From Paraburkholderia atlantica (GTDB lineage Bacteria > Pseudomonadota > Gammaproteobacteria > Burkholderiales > Burkholderiaceae), in assembly GCF_009362785.1 (NCBI RefSeq), contig NZ_WHNQ01000009.1, positions 205,371 to 269,370 of the forward strand: DNA of 64,000 bases, given 5' to 3'. Positions 63,879 to 64,000 of this stretch are shown here, one piece after another (the first letter of the stretch is position 1; each line of letters opens with the position of its first letter). Under the pieces are notes generated by a model. It worked only from the letters and a program-made list of their open reading frames with translations, did not search any database and had not been told where the DNA came from. The position numbers and the translations under genes are program-made.

Positions 63879-64000
63879 TGACGGGTTGCTGCGTCGCTCT
63901 CAGGTTGGGGTCAACCGGGCGCCACAGCCAATCGGGAAGAAGCGTAAAGGATTCGTGTGTGGGGCTGTGTTGTTTCTGGCACAACACCGATCTCAACCGG
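63879..64000 (-). other. 23S-5S spacer of the rrn operon (partial)
   Basis: The sequence upstream of 5S on its strand. I do not recognise 23S sequence in the last 120 bases; the 3' end of 23S should lie beyond the window. Confidence 0.6.

Overview
This GC-rich window looks like the primary chromosome of a Burkholderiales bacterium, most likely Burkholderia or Paraburkholderia. The clues are the lysine/alanine-repeat histone H1-like protein, the DUF3426 protein beside tpx, the typical Burkholderia porin, DciA between secA and lpxC, and a peroxiredoxin between ftsZ and lpxC. Nearly everything is core genome. I see no insertion sequence, prophage, CRISPR array or integration scar.

Layout. 1-4100: end of a DUF3426 membrane protein, thiol peroxidase, a PfkB kinase, a glycine-zipper lipoprotein and the H1-like protein. 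4530-9765: class I ribonucleotide reductase, nrdA then nrdB (minus), with a long leader carrying a sigma70-like promoter, two NrdR-like boxes and four phased DnaA-like boxes. 9880-11707: ampD, a small Cys-rich membrane protein and a CcsA/YpjD-like protein (minus), divergent from ffh. 13315-19234: hpt, marC, proS, rppH, a CNP1-like lipoprotein and proB. 19304-22661: obgE, rpmA, rplU (minus), ispB and tRNA-Pro(CGG). 22903-29768: a CorC/HlyC-type membrane protein, then a gspE/pilC/pilD cassette without pilins, followed by coaE, zapD and yacG. 29857-35423: a Nudix hydrolase, a DUF815 ATPase, argJ and secA (minus).

35693-55643 holds the division and cell-wall (dcw) block. dciA is on plus; on minus, in transcription order, are mraZ-rsmH-ftsL-ftsI-murE-murF-mraY-murD-ftsW-murG-murC-ddl-ftsQ-ftsA-ftsZ, then a peroxiredoxin and lpxC. 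Many junctions are 4-base stop/start overlaps, which suggests translational coupling. Upstream of mraZ four GTG-type pentamers recur every 10 bp and overlap the presumed -10, fitting MraZ autoregulation. 56101-63645 holds coq7, a porin, a fadD-like acyl-CoA ligase, a molybdopterin oxidoreductase and an M20 amidohydrolase. The window ends in a 5S rRNA gene on minus, the tail of an rrn operon.

The genes cover cell-envelope synthesis and division (dcw, lpxC, ampD, zapD, ispB), protein export (secA, ffh) and dNTP supply. I found no convincing wholly new system. The most informative non-coding signals are the nrdA control region, the MraZ-box ladder, a predicted 5'-terminal hairpin on the porin mRNA, and a structured nrdA-nrdB spacer.
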